Assembly (NCBI GenBank): GCA_020631735.1
Contig: CM036170.1
Span: 64,433,737 to 64,497,736, forward strand
DNA from: Saccharum officinarum
Taxonomy: Eukaryota; Streptophyta; Magnoliopsida; Poales; Poaceae
Direction of reading: 5' to 3'
DNA: 64,000 nucleotides
Shown: positions 12,304-23,697 of the stretch, piece after piece
How positions within the stretch are numbered: position 1 is the first letter of the stretch
Layout: every line of letters begins with the position of its first letter
Made by a program: the position numbers and the translations under genes
Notes under the pieces: model-generated
The model's database searches: none
What the model was told of the DNA's origin: nothing
The model's input: the letters and a program-made list of their open reading frames with translations, nothing else

Positions 12304-13570
12304 GGAGGGTCTGCACCTTGGGTCATGGACAACGGAGCGACATCTCACATGTCCTCCAATGATGGTATTTTACTTTCCCATCTCCCATCGCCTCCGTCCT
12401 CCATTATGGTCGGCAACGGTCAATCAATTCCTATTCATAGTCGTGGCACTTCTGTTATTCAACTAGCTGATCGTCCTTTTCATCTTGATAATGTTCTTGT
12501 TGCTCCCGAACTCACTCATAATCTGTTATCTGTTCGACAGCTTACTCGTGACAATAACTGTTCCATTGAGTTTGACACCTCTGGTTTTTCTATTAAGGAT
12601 CTGCAGACCAAGACGGTCCTCCTTCGGTGCAATAGCAATGGGGATCTCTACACCATTCCTCATCGCATGCCACCTCGCTACCATGTCACCGTCGTCTCCC
12701 CAGAGTTATGGCACTCCTGCCTTGGTCATCCCGCACACGCCATCGTCAACACTCTAAATAAGCTATCAGCTATCCAGTGTAATAAAGCAGCTCGCCACAT
12801 TTGCCATGCCTGTCAGCTTGGCAAGCACGCTAGGCTGCCATTTACTAGTTCGGTTTCTAGTACATCTGCTCCCTTTGAACTTGTTCACTGTGATGTCTGG
12901 ACCTCTCTAGTTTTGAGTATTTCTGGCTATAAATTTTATCTTGTCCTAGTTGATGATTATACACATTATTGTTGGATGTTTCCTCTTCACCATAAATCTG
13001 AAGTTCATGAACATATTGTCCAGTTTGTTGCTTACGCTCACACACAGTTCAGTTCTCCTGTGTGCTGTTTTCAGGCCGATAATGGCACTGAGTTCATCAA
13101 CAATGCCACCGCTATCTTCCTAGCTAGCCGCGGCATCCTGCTTCGCACCTCGTGCCCCTACACCTCTACCCAGAACGGCAAAGCTGAGCGGATGCTTCAC
13201 ACACTGAACAACACTGTTCGCACGCTTCTGTTTCATGCCGCCATGCCTCCATCCTATTGGGTCGAAGCCCTGTCCACTGCTGTGTTCTTGGTCAATCGGC
13301 GGCCGTCATCATCCATACATAATGGTATTCCCTATCATCTCCTCCATCGCAAAATGCCAGACTACTCCATTCTCTGAGTTTTCGGTTGCCTGTGCTATCC
13401 TAACCTTAGTGCCATGACTCCCCATAAATTGTCTCCTCGCTCTGCAGCGTGTGTCTTCCTCGGTTACCCTCCTTCTCAGAAGGGCTACCATTGTCTTGAT
13501 CTTTCTACTCGAAAGATCATCATCTCTCGCCACATTGTTTTTGTTGAGACTCACTTTCCGTTTGTGGCTT
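12304..13570 (+). pseudogene. copia pol, part 1: protease and integrase
   Basis: The protease active site is seen as DNGATSHM (12328 onward). The integrase has an HHCC zinc-binding part (WHSCLGHP to CHACQLGKH, about 12708-12830). The catalytic core follows, with D in HCDVW (about 12890), D in QADNGTEF (about 13075) and E in NGKAERM (about 13185). One TGA at 13375-13377 precedes a VFGCLCYP block. At 13570 the frame is cut by the nested Sirevirus-like element. It resumes in frame at 23698, after the second GGCTT copy. Confidence 0.88.
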
Positions 13571-16006
13571 TGAAAGGTCCTTGTTTGGTTTTGGTAATTG
13601 AGTGACAACTTAGATGGACTAATATGTGGTTATGTGAGATACACAGGAGATTAGTCCACAGGTGATGGTGTTATGGAGGAGCTCATTGCATATGAGACAT
13701 GACATGGAGTCATGTGACCAAGGTGGAGAAGATCAAGATGAGGCTTGGCTCGACGGACCGGTTGCAAGTGTGAAGGGCAAGTTAGAGGCTTTGAAGTGAG
13801 GGACCGCGTGTGACGGTGAAGCTTGAGCATGACTTGGCGCCGATGGATCGACGCAACGGTGAAGAGCAAGTGAGGTCAAGATCGATGGACCAAGGTCACA
13901 TGATGATATGATGTGGATCATATCATTTGTGATATGGTTGGTGCATATGTTGCATCAACGTCGGAGGAGATGGAGTGGAATGCGCAAGGCAAAGGTATAA
14001 CCTAGGGCATTTCCATTTCACCGGTCATAGGTGTGTAGAGAAGTTTATGACTGGGTTTAGGATAGATGGTCGTACTATCAAGAGGGGCAAACTTATTTGC
14101 ATATCGGTCATCTAGTGCCACTCGTGTGATCTAACTATGCATCGTTGCTAGGATCGAGTGGCGTGGCAAGTTGAGTGGTTAACTCCTTCGATAAAATGAT
14201 TATGAAAATGCTAACACACGTGCACAAGGTGGTGATCACTTGTTAGTGTTGGCACTTTTACGAAGGCGATGAAGTTTGGGCGGTAGAGAGGGTTTGGGTC
14301 TCCGAGCGTGGGATTCAGGCGATTTCGAGGAAATGAAATGCCTATTTTCCACTACACCGGAAGTCGGAAAAAAAACAGAGGCGAACGGGGTCACTGAGGT
14401 GATCGGACGCGGTCACGGTGTGACCGGACGCGTCCGGTCAGTACAACGCAGGAGTCGGGCGTGCGGGCTAGGGTTTGCAACCGGTGCGTCCGGTCACTCG
14501 CGGGACCGGCGCGTCCGGTCTTGCGCCTAGAAGGAACTGAGGTTCGCAGAGGACGATCGGACGCGGGGCGCGTCCGGTCACACATGATCGGACGCGTCCG
14601 ATCGTTGAAGGAGCTTACTGGACTCTAACCGGACGCGGGCACTGTCGCGTCCGGTCATCGCAAGGAGCGCGTCCGGTCGTTGCGTCGCGGGCGCGTGGGT
14701 CAGTGCGATCGGCGCGTCCGGTAGTTCGACAGGCGCGTCCGGTCATCGGGACCGGCGTGTCCGGTCGTTATGAGAAGCGCGTCCGGTCATAGGGTTTGAC
14801 CGTTGGCACAGTGACCGTTGGAGAATCAGACGCGGCTGAGCGCGTCCGGTCAGTTATGACCGGCGCGTCCGGTCATCCCGAAAATGACCCCGTGAAGGGG
14901 TAACGGCTCTATTTGACCGTGGGGTTATAAATAGATGCCTTGGCCGGCCATGGCCGGTAGCTGAGCACACTATAGTCTTTGTGACTTGTGTGGTAGTGCT
15001 TGGGAGCCATCTAACTCACTCATGTTTGATAGTGTTCATCGGATCGAGTGAGAGAGCGATTCTAGTGCGTTGCTTTGAGAGATTGCATCGTGTGGCACTA
15101 GGTGATCGTATTGCAAGCCGGTGGTGCTTGTTACTCTTGGAGGTTGCCACCTCCTAGACGGCTTGGTGGCTTGTGGCTCCATCGAAGCTCGCAAGAAGAT
15201 TGTGCGAGGCTCCGGAGAAGCTTTGTGAGGGGGATTGTGCTCACCCCGCGAGGATCGTGAAGAGCAACTCTAGTTGAGCGTGTCATTGAGCTACCACACT
15301 TTTATGGTGGGTTCTTGCGGTGCCTTTTGAGAGGCTCGGTGTGTGACCGATTAGCCGCCGAACCACGAAGTGTTGGTCGACACAACGGGGACGTAGCTTG
15401 GTGGCAACCAAGTGAACCTCGGGAGAAAATCACCGTGTCAACATTATCTACTCTTCTCGGTGGTTTGCTTTCGTGCAACACAAGCTTGTATTTACTTTCA
15501 TATTTACTTGTGCTTGTGTAGTTGCTCTCGTAACTAGTTTGCTTGGGTAGCTTGCTAGTTATCTTCTTGCTTGTGTAGCTAGAAGTTTCCCCTTTGCGTG
15601 GCTAATTCGGTTTGTGTAACCTTGTTAGTCACATTGCTTAGTTTGTGTAGCTAAGTGTTTTGCGCTCTCTAATTTGGCATTAGTTGCCTTGTTATTGAGC
15701 TTTGCTAGCAAGCTTAGGCTTTGTGCTTTTGCTTCACTAGTTGTGTAGGAGCTCCCTCGCTTGGCAAAGTACTAGTGCATAGGTTTGTGTGACCTTGCTC
15801 TAGAATTGATTAGGTGAGCTCTTGGTAAGCTTAGCACCTTAGTTGCTTAATTAGGATCTTTGCAAGGTACTAGAGAACTTAGATAGAGGGGTGTAGTCTT
15901 GGCTAGACCGATAAGTTTAATTCCGCATTTGTTTTGGTTAGCCTACGTGTTTAAATTTTAGAAAGGACTATTCACCCCCCCTCTAGTCCGCCATCTCGAC
16001 CCTTCA
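13571..16006 (+). repeat. 5' LTR of the gag-only element
   Basis: A 2436-bp LTR, TG...CA. The U3-like part from about 14384 to 14880 is a dense array of CGCGTCCGGTC and its reverse complement. The TATA box TATAAATA is at 14926-14933, so transcription probably starts near 14960. The long R/U5-like remainder is T-rich with repeated TTGCTTGTGTAG phrases. The pyrimidine-rich end CACCCCCCCTCTAG is shared with the other LTRs here. Confidence 0.9.
14384..14880 (+). promoter_or_regulatory. Palindromic GACCGGACGCGTCCGGTC array upstream of the LTR TATA box
   Basis: More than ten copies of GCGTCCGGTC or its complement GACCGGACGC occur in both orientations. Some are joined as the full palindrome. The array sits just upstream of the TATA box, where an enhancer would be. 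The same arrangement is present in the 3' LTR (22090-22565), the solo LTRs (29415-29775, 33430-33950, reversed variant 41340-41780) and the element at 58577 onward (58780-59270). Repeated palindromes in this LTR position are known from Sireviruses; the binding factor is unknown. Confidence 0.7.
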
Positions 16007-16008
16007 AG

Positions 16009-16020
16009 TGGTATCGGAGC
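16009..16020 (+). promoter_or_regulatory. Primer binding site, initiator tRNA-Met type
   Basis: TGGTATCGGAGC lies two bases after the 5' LTR end. It matches the plant retroelement PBS complementary to initiator tRNA-Met. It primes minus-strand cDNA. Confidence 0.85.
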
Positions 16021-16057
16021 TGGGTCTCTCATTTGCTGTCTTCACCGACCCGAGAGG

Positions 16058-17910
16058 ATGGCGACTTATGGGCTAGATGATTGTGTGGAACACATTTTTG
16101 ATGGCACTCACTATGCACGGTGGAAAAATCACATGCTTGATCATTTTCGTGCTCTTGGCCCTAAGTTTTGGTGGATCATAGTTGTTGGTTTTTCTCATGA
16201 CTTGGATGGGTGTGGTAACCATACCCAAGCTCAAAAGGATTGTCGAACACTTGATGCACAAGCTAAGTTTTATCTAATCAAAGCTTTGAATGATGAGATT
16301 TTTGACAAGGTGAGGGGTCTCTCAAGTGCACATAGCATGTGGACGGTGCTCAAGCATCACTATGGTGACTCCTCAATTTGGGATGATGGAAAATTCAAGA
16401 AGGATGATCACATAGTGATGGAGGTACATGAGGATGTTGAGCATGACCACAACAAGGTGGTTGTGGAGGATTGCTCCACCTCACGGTCAAGTGATGACAA
16501 AGATGATCATATCACAACATCACTTGACAAGAAGAATGATAATGCCACAAGTGATGCACACATTGATTCTACCTCATGCACACTTGATGGTGAAGATGAT
16601 GGCTATGAGAGTGATGCTTCAACAAGCTCTTCAACATCATCACATGGTAACACTAAGATACATGTTGGTGGTTTTGTTGTGGATTGTGATGATCCAAATT
16701 TAGAGCTTTTATATAAACTCTCAAGAGCCTTGAAAAGGGAAATGGAAAGAGTAAGTAAATTGGAAAATGAAAACTCTTTTCTAAAGACCACATGTGAACA
16801 ACAAAAGCATCTACTTTATGTTACTACTTGTTCACATGAGGAGCTAAAATTGGCTCATGAGGAACTTAGTGTTGCTCATGATAACTTGGTACAAGAATAT
16901 GCTTTACTCACTAAGAAGCTTTCTAATGAAGAAACCAAATCTAGTGAGAGCTCATCATTTGGGTCAAATGATAAATCACATATGACTAACCCTTGTGATG
17001 TAGGCAAGAAGCATGTATCCACTTCTTGTGATGATTTATTAGATATGCCATGTTCTTCACAATTAAATGCTTGTTCTACTTCTATGTCGTGTGAGACTAA
17101 CCTTTTGAAGGAGAACAATGAGCTTAAAAGTGAAGTGAAGGATTTGAGCAACAAGTTGGAGAGGTGCTACAACTCTAAAATCGCCATTGAGCATATCATG
17201 ACCAATCAAAGAAGATATGGTGATAAGAGTGGTATTGGCTACAACAAGAGCAAGGGCAAGATTATGAAGAAGCAAGATGCAAAGAAGTTATCCCAACCCA
17301 TGTGCTACCAATGCCATGAAGTGGGACATATTGCCAAGTGTTGCCCTACCAAAAAGTCTCAAGTTGAGCCAAAAGCAAAGCCCCAAGCTAAAGTCAAGAT
17401 CAATCATGAAGATGTTAGTGACTTGATGATAAAGAAGAAGAAAACAAGAAGAGGTGGTAGAGCAAGGCATCCAATGCAAATCCAAGATGCCAAGATGATG
17501 AGCAAGAATCAAATCGAGAAGAAAGTACATGCTCACATCAAGTGCTTCAAGTGTGGAGATATAGGACACTTTACCTCGGGGTGTCCTACCAAGCTTGAGA
17601 AGAAGGCTCAAGCAACTCATGAGAGGCTAGGCAATGGGAAGCACAATATGAGCAAGAAGAAAAGACTCAAGCAAAGAGAATGTGCTACTTATGCCGGGAA
17701 AAGGGACACATGGCTCATTCATGTCCCCTAGGTAATACTTCTAAGCATATTTCAATTGATGATACTAATGTGCTTAGAAAGGATGTAAATGGTACCTCTA
17801 TTGTTGCTATTGCAAAACATCCCGCTATTCATACTAAGGCAATGCCTAAGTATGTTGCACCTAACTTGAGAGGACCCAAACTTGTTTGGGTACCATCAAA
17901 GAGTGGATGA
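16058..17910 (+). pseudogene. Sirevirus-like gag with three CCHC zinc knuckles, frame change before the third
   Basis: The frame from ATG 16058 encodes 557 residues and ends at TAG 17729-17731. The N-terminus (DGTHYARWKNHMLDHF, then SMWTVLKHHYGD) is the UBN2/DUF4219-like gag fold. An acidic Ser/Asp-rich part follows, then a predicted coiled coil (about 16720-17170). Two zinc knuckles follow: CYQCHEVGHIAKCC from 17303 and CFKCGDIGHFTSGC from 17543. A third knuckle, CYLCREKGHMAHSC from 17683, lies in the -1 frame and continues to a stop at 17908-17910 after GPKLVWVPSKSG. The same GPK(L/Q)VWVP ending closes gag of the related element at 62255, so gag is complete but for one frame change near 17640-17682. 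Whether this is a mutation or programmed shifting is open. Confidence 0.8.
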
Positions 17911-20900
17911 TTATTTATAGGTACCATTGGCATTGGAGGCTTGATTCAATTTGTTTCATTTTGTTCATCATATATTGAGTCAAGTTATGAAGCTCAATGC
18001 ATATCCAATCCCAATGCCAAGTCAAAATAAGTGAAGTTCAAGTGCTACAACATACAAGTGCAATGTTAAAGATTATGGTGATTTATTGGATATATTTGAT
18101 GGCTTGCAAATATTCAAGTTGAAAGCTTGCTATTGGATGATCATGAGCTAATCAAGGTATATCTCTTGTTGATCATTTCACTTGGGTGCATATGAGTTGA
18201 TTGAATTGGATATATATCCAATGTTGCTTGCTATGAGATGTTTGAATGGATTAAATGCTTAAGTAATCAAGTTTGAATTGATTTGTGTTGGATAAATTCA
18301 TGAGATAACGTTTAGTAAGTGGATTGAATGGATATATATCTTGTGAGAGTGTTCAAACAAGTTAATCTCAAGTTTGATTCACATTTGATGAAGAATAGCT
18401 CATGTATTGAAATCTGTCCAAAGTTAAAAATCTGAGCTAGCAGTGATCTTAGCCATGTTTGAGTGATCAAATATATTTGGATTGGCTTGAATTTTGGTAT
18501 GCATGCTCTAGACTTATGTTATAAGATGCTGTACAAATTTCATGAGAATTGGATAAGTGATGCTTCGACTTTGGAGTACATCTTGTCAGCTATAGTGTAG
18601 CAGTTTTCAGCATGTAGCAGTAGTGGAAGATTTGAAATCTGGTAGCAATCTAGATGTCAAATGAATCTCAAATTTTTACAGCTGCTAGATGACTTAGTGA
18701 ATCACATCTCCACCAAATTTTATGGCATTTGGATCTGTACATTGGGAGATATGAATTATTCTTTGAAGGGTACAGAATCTGCCAGAAAAGTGACAATCAT
18801 TGGATTAATCTAGAGTCACTTTAATTGAAAGGTCCTCAAGTTGGAAACATGTTTATAAGTGGTTGAGGTACCTAAGTTTGGTTTTGGATTGATCTAGAAG
18901 CATGATGAGCAATGAGTACAAGACTTTTGTATTGTGAAATGTACTTGGTGTACTTATTTGGTACTCAAATTTGAAGATCAAGATCAAACTTAAGATGAAG
19001 ATAAAGTTTAAGTTCTAGTGATAATTGGAGATCATTTGGTAGAAAGAAAATAACTTAAACATATAGGAAGAGTTGGACTCAAATGTAGATTCAAGGATTA
19101 TTCATCAAGATTGAGTTCTTCATTTGGATCAATCAAACTATATCATTTCAAGTGAGCATCAAGAGTGGTTCTTTGGAGAAAGGTCACTTCTCCCTAGTGA
19201 GGGGCTTGCCGCCGTGTGTAGGTAAAACCAAGTTTGGGACTTGGAAGGCTAACATGGAAGTGGTGATCCGAGGAACTTGTGATGCTTAGTTGAAGCAATC
19301 AAAAGGGTTGATCAAGAAAAGCAAGCAACACCCAAAAAGAGAGCTAGTCATATATTTCAAGTGGTATTCTAAGTAGTTCTCTCATGCAAGCATTGATTAA
19401 AAAGATAAAGCAAGCCAACCACAACTCAAGAGATAGTGCACTTGATCATAAGTGGTTTTCATTTCATATGGGGTGAAGAATGGATTTATCTATGATGATT
19501 GGTCTTCACCAAGCTTATAAATTGGACTTCACATTGCTATTGGAGTAATGAATTGGAATCTATGTGACTATCCTCTACTCCAACATAGCAAAGGTATCAT
19601 TGTAATGTGCATGATCATTTCGTTCCTTACTAGTATGCGGCTAGTGCATATAGTACATGCTTACTAGGATCATGCATAACAAATGAAAAGTTTAAATTCA
19701 TAGTCTACCACTATTGCTTGAATGGTTAATTGACCTAGTGGTATAAGTATGAATTTGTTCATGAGCTAGTGAACCCAAGTACTTGATCTAGTTTGATTGC
19801 TAACAAGTGACAAGTACAACATTGGCAAGATAACCCTTAGCATAAGGTGTGAAGAAGCTTGTCATTGGATCAAACCGGACTTGGAATCTTAGGCAAATCA
19901 ACATAGTTCAAGTCATACAAGAAGCTCATGACAATGATAAGAGTACAAGCACAAGACAACAATGAAAATAGATATCTAGTTTGTTTCAAGTGGTATCTAG
20001 ACTCAAATTGATCTTCCAAATGGTATTCACTAGTGGTGTCTAGATCATGATCTACAAGTGATATCTTACAAGTGGTACTCATGAAGATAGAAAATGTTCA
20101 AGAAGTGAATATTATTGCCAAATCCTTCAAAGTGAATCCATACTAGAAAATTCTTTCAAATGGTATCACATTTCTACTCATGGTATCTTCACGTGGTATC
20201 ATTCATGCAAGACGATGGTTTCACAAGTGATCCTCAACTTTAAGTGATCAAATCAAGCAATGCTACCCTCATCTTCAAGTGGTATCTCAAGTGAATGACA
20301 CATGCTATGACATAGGGGGAGGAGCCCCACCGATTGGTATCAAGGTCAAAGATCCTATGTGGTATCTCAAGAGCAACCATAAAGTTTGTCATTCTAACAT
20401 ATGTGGTAATGTCCATCAAAAATGCAATATTCAAGTCTCAACCATCTACCCCAATACAAGCCTTTGTATCAATTGAGAAGAACACCTTTTATGGAAATTG
20501 ATGACAAAGGGGGAGAAGTTGGACAAAGATATGAAAGCTTTTTAAGCTTTAGGGAGAGATTGGAAAGATTGGACATGAACATGGACAAAGAGGTAGTAAC
20601 ATTGAAGAATGTAAGGGGATCAAACATTCTTGGACAAAGGAAGCACACAAGTAGGGGGAGCAAGCTCATGAACTTTGATTGATTACATTTGATATGTGCA
20701 TAATTCATGTGTTTGCTTGCATTGCATAAAGTTCTTAAATTCAATATGCATGCTTGTGTGGTGTATGCTAGTTATAGAACTTGAATGATGATTTGATAAC
20801 TAGCATGCATAGGATGTTAGCTAGACTTGTGATTATCATGCAAAAACTAGAACCATGCTTATAATGTTGATCTCACGGGGTTTCTAGTGTTTTTGATGTC

Positions 20901-21267
20901 TAGCTACTCATGATGCTAAGGATGATGGCAAACTTGTGATTTTCAAATGGTATCAAGCTACTAATTGGTATCGAGCTACAAAGGTTTATTCTATACACCT
21001 TAGCATCACTTAGTAGTGCTAACCCTCCCACAAATTTCATATTTATGCATATGTGCAAGCTTGAAACCAAACCATTTGAGCACATATGTAGGGGGAGTTA
21101 TCACTACCAAGTCGGATTTTATGGTGCTTATCCAAATCTTGACATAGAGCTTAAAAGTTGGATAAGTAACATTAAATCCAAAACAAGTTAGCAATTTACA
21201 CTTTGTGTGAAGTGCTAGCTTGAAAAAGCTTAATTTCCATATCTTTGTAGAGTTGTCATCAATTACC
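17911..21267 (+). other. Non-coding internal domain of the gag-only element
   Basis: This is 3.36 kb with no long frame and no pol motif, in the place where pol should be. It is AT-rich, rich in CAAG and TTGA words, and moderately repetitive. It contains a cluster of TGGTATC heptamers (19991-20972). It also has five G5A purine tracts: 20315-20320, 20506-20515, 20651-20660, 21091-21097 and 21268-21280. The last is the likely functional polypurine tract. Multiple purine tracts before the 3' LTR are an established Sirevirus trait. Confidence 0.7.
19356..20972 (+). repeat. Cluster of LTR-end/PBS-like motifs (TTCAAGTGGTATC)
   Basis: The 13-mer TTCAAGTGGTATC spans the true 5' LTR end and PBS at 16003-16015. 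It recurs exactly at 19985-19997 and 20274-20286, and with one mismatch at 19356-19368, 20155-20167 and 20942-20954. The core heptamer TGGTATC occurs nine times in 982 bp: 19991, 20161, 20181, 20194, 20280, 20335, 20360, 20948 and 20966. The copy at 20966 reads TGGTATCGAGC, one base short of the real PBS. Confidence 0.75.
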
Positions 21268-21281
21268 AAAAAGGGGGAGAT

Positions 21282-23692
21282 TGAAAGGTCCTTGTTTGGT
21301 TTTGGTAATTGAGTGACAACTTAGATGGACTAATATGTGGTTATGTGAGATACACAGGAGATTAGTCCACAGGTGATGGTGTTATGGAGGAGCTCATTGC
21401 ATATGAGACATGACATGGAGTCATGTGACCAAGGTGGAGAAGATCAAGATGAGGCTTGGCTCGACGGACCGGTTGCAAGTGTGAAGGGCAAGTTAGAGGC
21501 TTTGAAGTGAGGGACCGCGTGTGACGGTGAAGCTTGAGCATGACTTGGCGCCGATGGACCGACGCAACGGTGAAGAGCAAGTGAGGTCAAGATCGATGGA
21601 CCAAGGTCACATGATGATATGATGTGGATCATATCATTTGTGATATGGTTGGTGCATATGTTGCATCAACGTCGGAGGAGATGGAGTGGAATGCGCAAGG
21701 CAAAGGTATAACCTAGGGCATTTCCATTTCACCGGTCATAGGTGTGTAGAGAAGTTTATGACCGGGTTTAGGATAGATGGCCGTACTATCAAGAGGGGCA
21801 AACTTGTTTGCATATCGGTCATCTAGTGTCACTCGTGTGATCTAACTATGCATCGTTGCTAGGATCGAGTGGCGTGGCAAGTTGAGTGGTTAACTCCTTC
21901 GATAAAATGATTATGAAAATGCTAACACACGTGCACAAGGTGGTGATCACTTGTTGGTGTTGGCACTTTTACGAAGGCGATGAAGTTTGGGCGGTAGAGA
22001 GGGTTTGGGTCTCCGAGCGCGGGATTCAGGCGATTTCGAGGAAATGAAATGCCTATTTTCCACTACGCCGGAAGTCGAAAAAGAAACGGAGGCGAACGGG
22101 GTCACTGAGGTGACCGGACGCGTCCGGTCAGTACAGCGCAGGAGTCGGGCGCGCGGGCTAGGGTTTGCAACCGGTGCGTCCGGTCACTCGCGGGACCGAC
22201 GCGTCCGGTCTTGTGCCCAGAAGGAACTGAGGTTCGCAGAGGACGATCGGACGCGGGACGCGTTCGGTCACACATGATCGGACGCGTCCGATCGTTGAAG
22301 GAGCTTACTGGACTCTAACCGGACACGGGCACTGTCACGTCCGGTCATCGCAAGGAGCGCGTCCGGTCGTTCGACAGGCGCGTCGGGTCGTTCGACAGGC
22401 GCGTCCGGTCGTTCGACAGGCGCGTCCGGTCATCGGGATCGGCGTGTCCGGTCGTTATGAGAAGCGCGTCCGGTCATAGGGTTTGACCGTTGGCGCAGTG
22501 ACCGTTGGAGAATCGGACGCGGGTGAGCGCGTCCGGTCAGTTATGACCGGCGCGTCCGGTCATCCCGAAAATGACCCAGTGAAGGGGTAACGACTCTATT
22601 TGACTGTGGGGTTATAAATAGATGCCTTGGCCGGCCATGGCCGGTAGCTGAGCACACTATTGTCTTTGTGACTTGTGTGGTAGTGCTTGGGAGCCATCTA
22701 ACTCACTCATGTTTGATAGTGTTCATCGGATCGAGTGAGAGAGCGATTCTAGTGCGTTGCTTTGAGAGATTGCATCGTGTGGCACTAGGTGATCATATTG
22801 CAAGCCGGTGGTGCTTGTTACTCTTGGAGGTTGCCACCTCCTAGACGGCTTGGTGGCTTGTGGCTCCGTCGAAGCTCGCAAGAAGATTGTGCGAGGCTCC
22901 GGAGAAGCTTTGTGAGGGGGATTGTGCTCACCCCGCGGGGATCGCGAAGAGCAACTCTAGTTGAGTGTGTCATTAAGCTACCACACTTTATGGTGGGTTC
23001 TTGCGGTGCCTTTTGAGAGGCTCGGTGTGTGACCGATTAGCCGCCGAACCACGAAGTGTTGGTCAACACAACGGGGACGTAGCTTGGTGGCAACCAAGTG
23101 AACCTCGGGAGAAAATCACCGTGTCAACATTATCTACTCTTCTCGGTGGTTTGCTTTCGTGCAACACAAGCTTGTATTTACTTTCATATTTACTTGTGCT
23201 TGTGTAGTTGCTCTCGTAACTAGTTTGCTTGGGTAGCTTGCTAGTTATCTTCTTGCTTGTGTAGCTAGAAGTTTCCCCTTTGCGTGGCTAATTCGGTTTG
23301 TGTAACCTTGTTAGTCACATTGCTTAGTTTGTGTAGCTAAGTGTTTTGCGCTCTCTAATTTGGCATTAGTTGCCTTGTTATTGAGCTTTGCTAGCAAGCT
23401 TAGGCTTTGTGCTTTTGCTTCACTAGTTGTGTAGGAGCTCCCTCGCTTGGCAAAGTACTAGTGCATAGGTTTGTGTGACCTTGCTCTAGAATTGATTAGG
23501 TGAGCTCTTGGTAAGCTTAGCACCTTAGTTGCTTAATTAGGATCTTTGCAAGGTGCTAGAGAACTTAGATAGAGGGGTGTAGTCTTGGCTAGACCGATAA
23601 GTTTAATTCCGCATTTATTTTGGTTAGCCTACACGTTTAAATTTTAGAAAGGACTATTCACCCCCCCTCTAGTCCGCCATCTCGACCCTTCA
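21282..23692 (+). repeat. 3' LTR of the gag-only element
   Basis: A 2411-bp LTR collinear with the 5' copy, with the TATA box at 22613-22620. Differences include single-base changes near 21557, 21763, 21781, 21806 and 21830. The palindromic array is also re-arranged: a GTTCGACAGGCGCGTC unit occurs about three times at 22368-22430, where the other LTR has one. Confidence 0.9.
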
Positions 23693-23697
23693 GGCTT

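Larger units (their letters stand above)
13571..23692 (+). mobile_element. Sirevirus-like gag-only LTR retrotransposon (TR-GAG type), nested in copia pol
   Basis: LTRs at 13571-16006 (2436 bp) and 21282-23692 (2411 bp) begin TGAAAGGTCC and end GACCCTTCA. They are flanked by GGCTT at 13566-13570 and 23693-23697. The PBS TGGTATCGGAGC is at 16009-16020 and the polypurine tract AAAAAGGGGGAGA at 21268-21280. The internal part encodes a gag with CCHC knuckles (16058-17910). The following 3.35 kb has no protease, integrase, RT or RNase H. It is thus non-autonomous. Long GC-rich LTRs with palindromic arrays, multiple purine tracts and the initiator-tRNA PBS point to the Sirevirus (Maximus) lineage. 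The two LTRs differ by scattered substitutions and array-length changes, so the insertion is recent but not new. Confidence 0.88.

Noticed and set aside
11208..12348. Several minus-strand frames of 116-181 codons
   Set aside because: Shadows of the GC-rich copia gag on the plus strand.
14384..14880. Short regularly spaced palindromes resembling a CRISPR array
   Set aside because: The units are in both orientations, spacing is irregular, and they sit in an LTR promoter of a plant retroelement; the same array is in every related LTR.
18000..19300. Possible degraded pol or env-like frame after gag in the gag-only element
   Set aside because: No protease, integrase, RT or RNase H motif and no long frame could be found in any phase.
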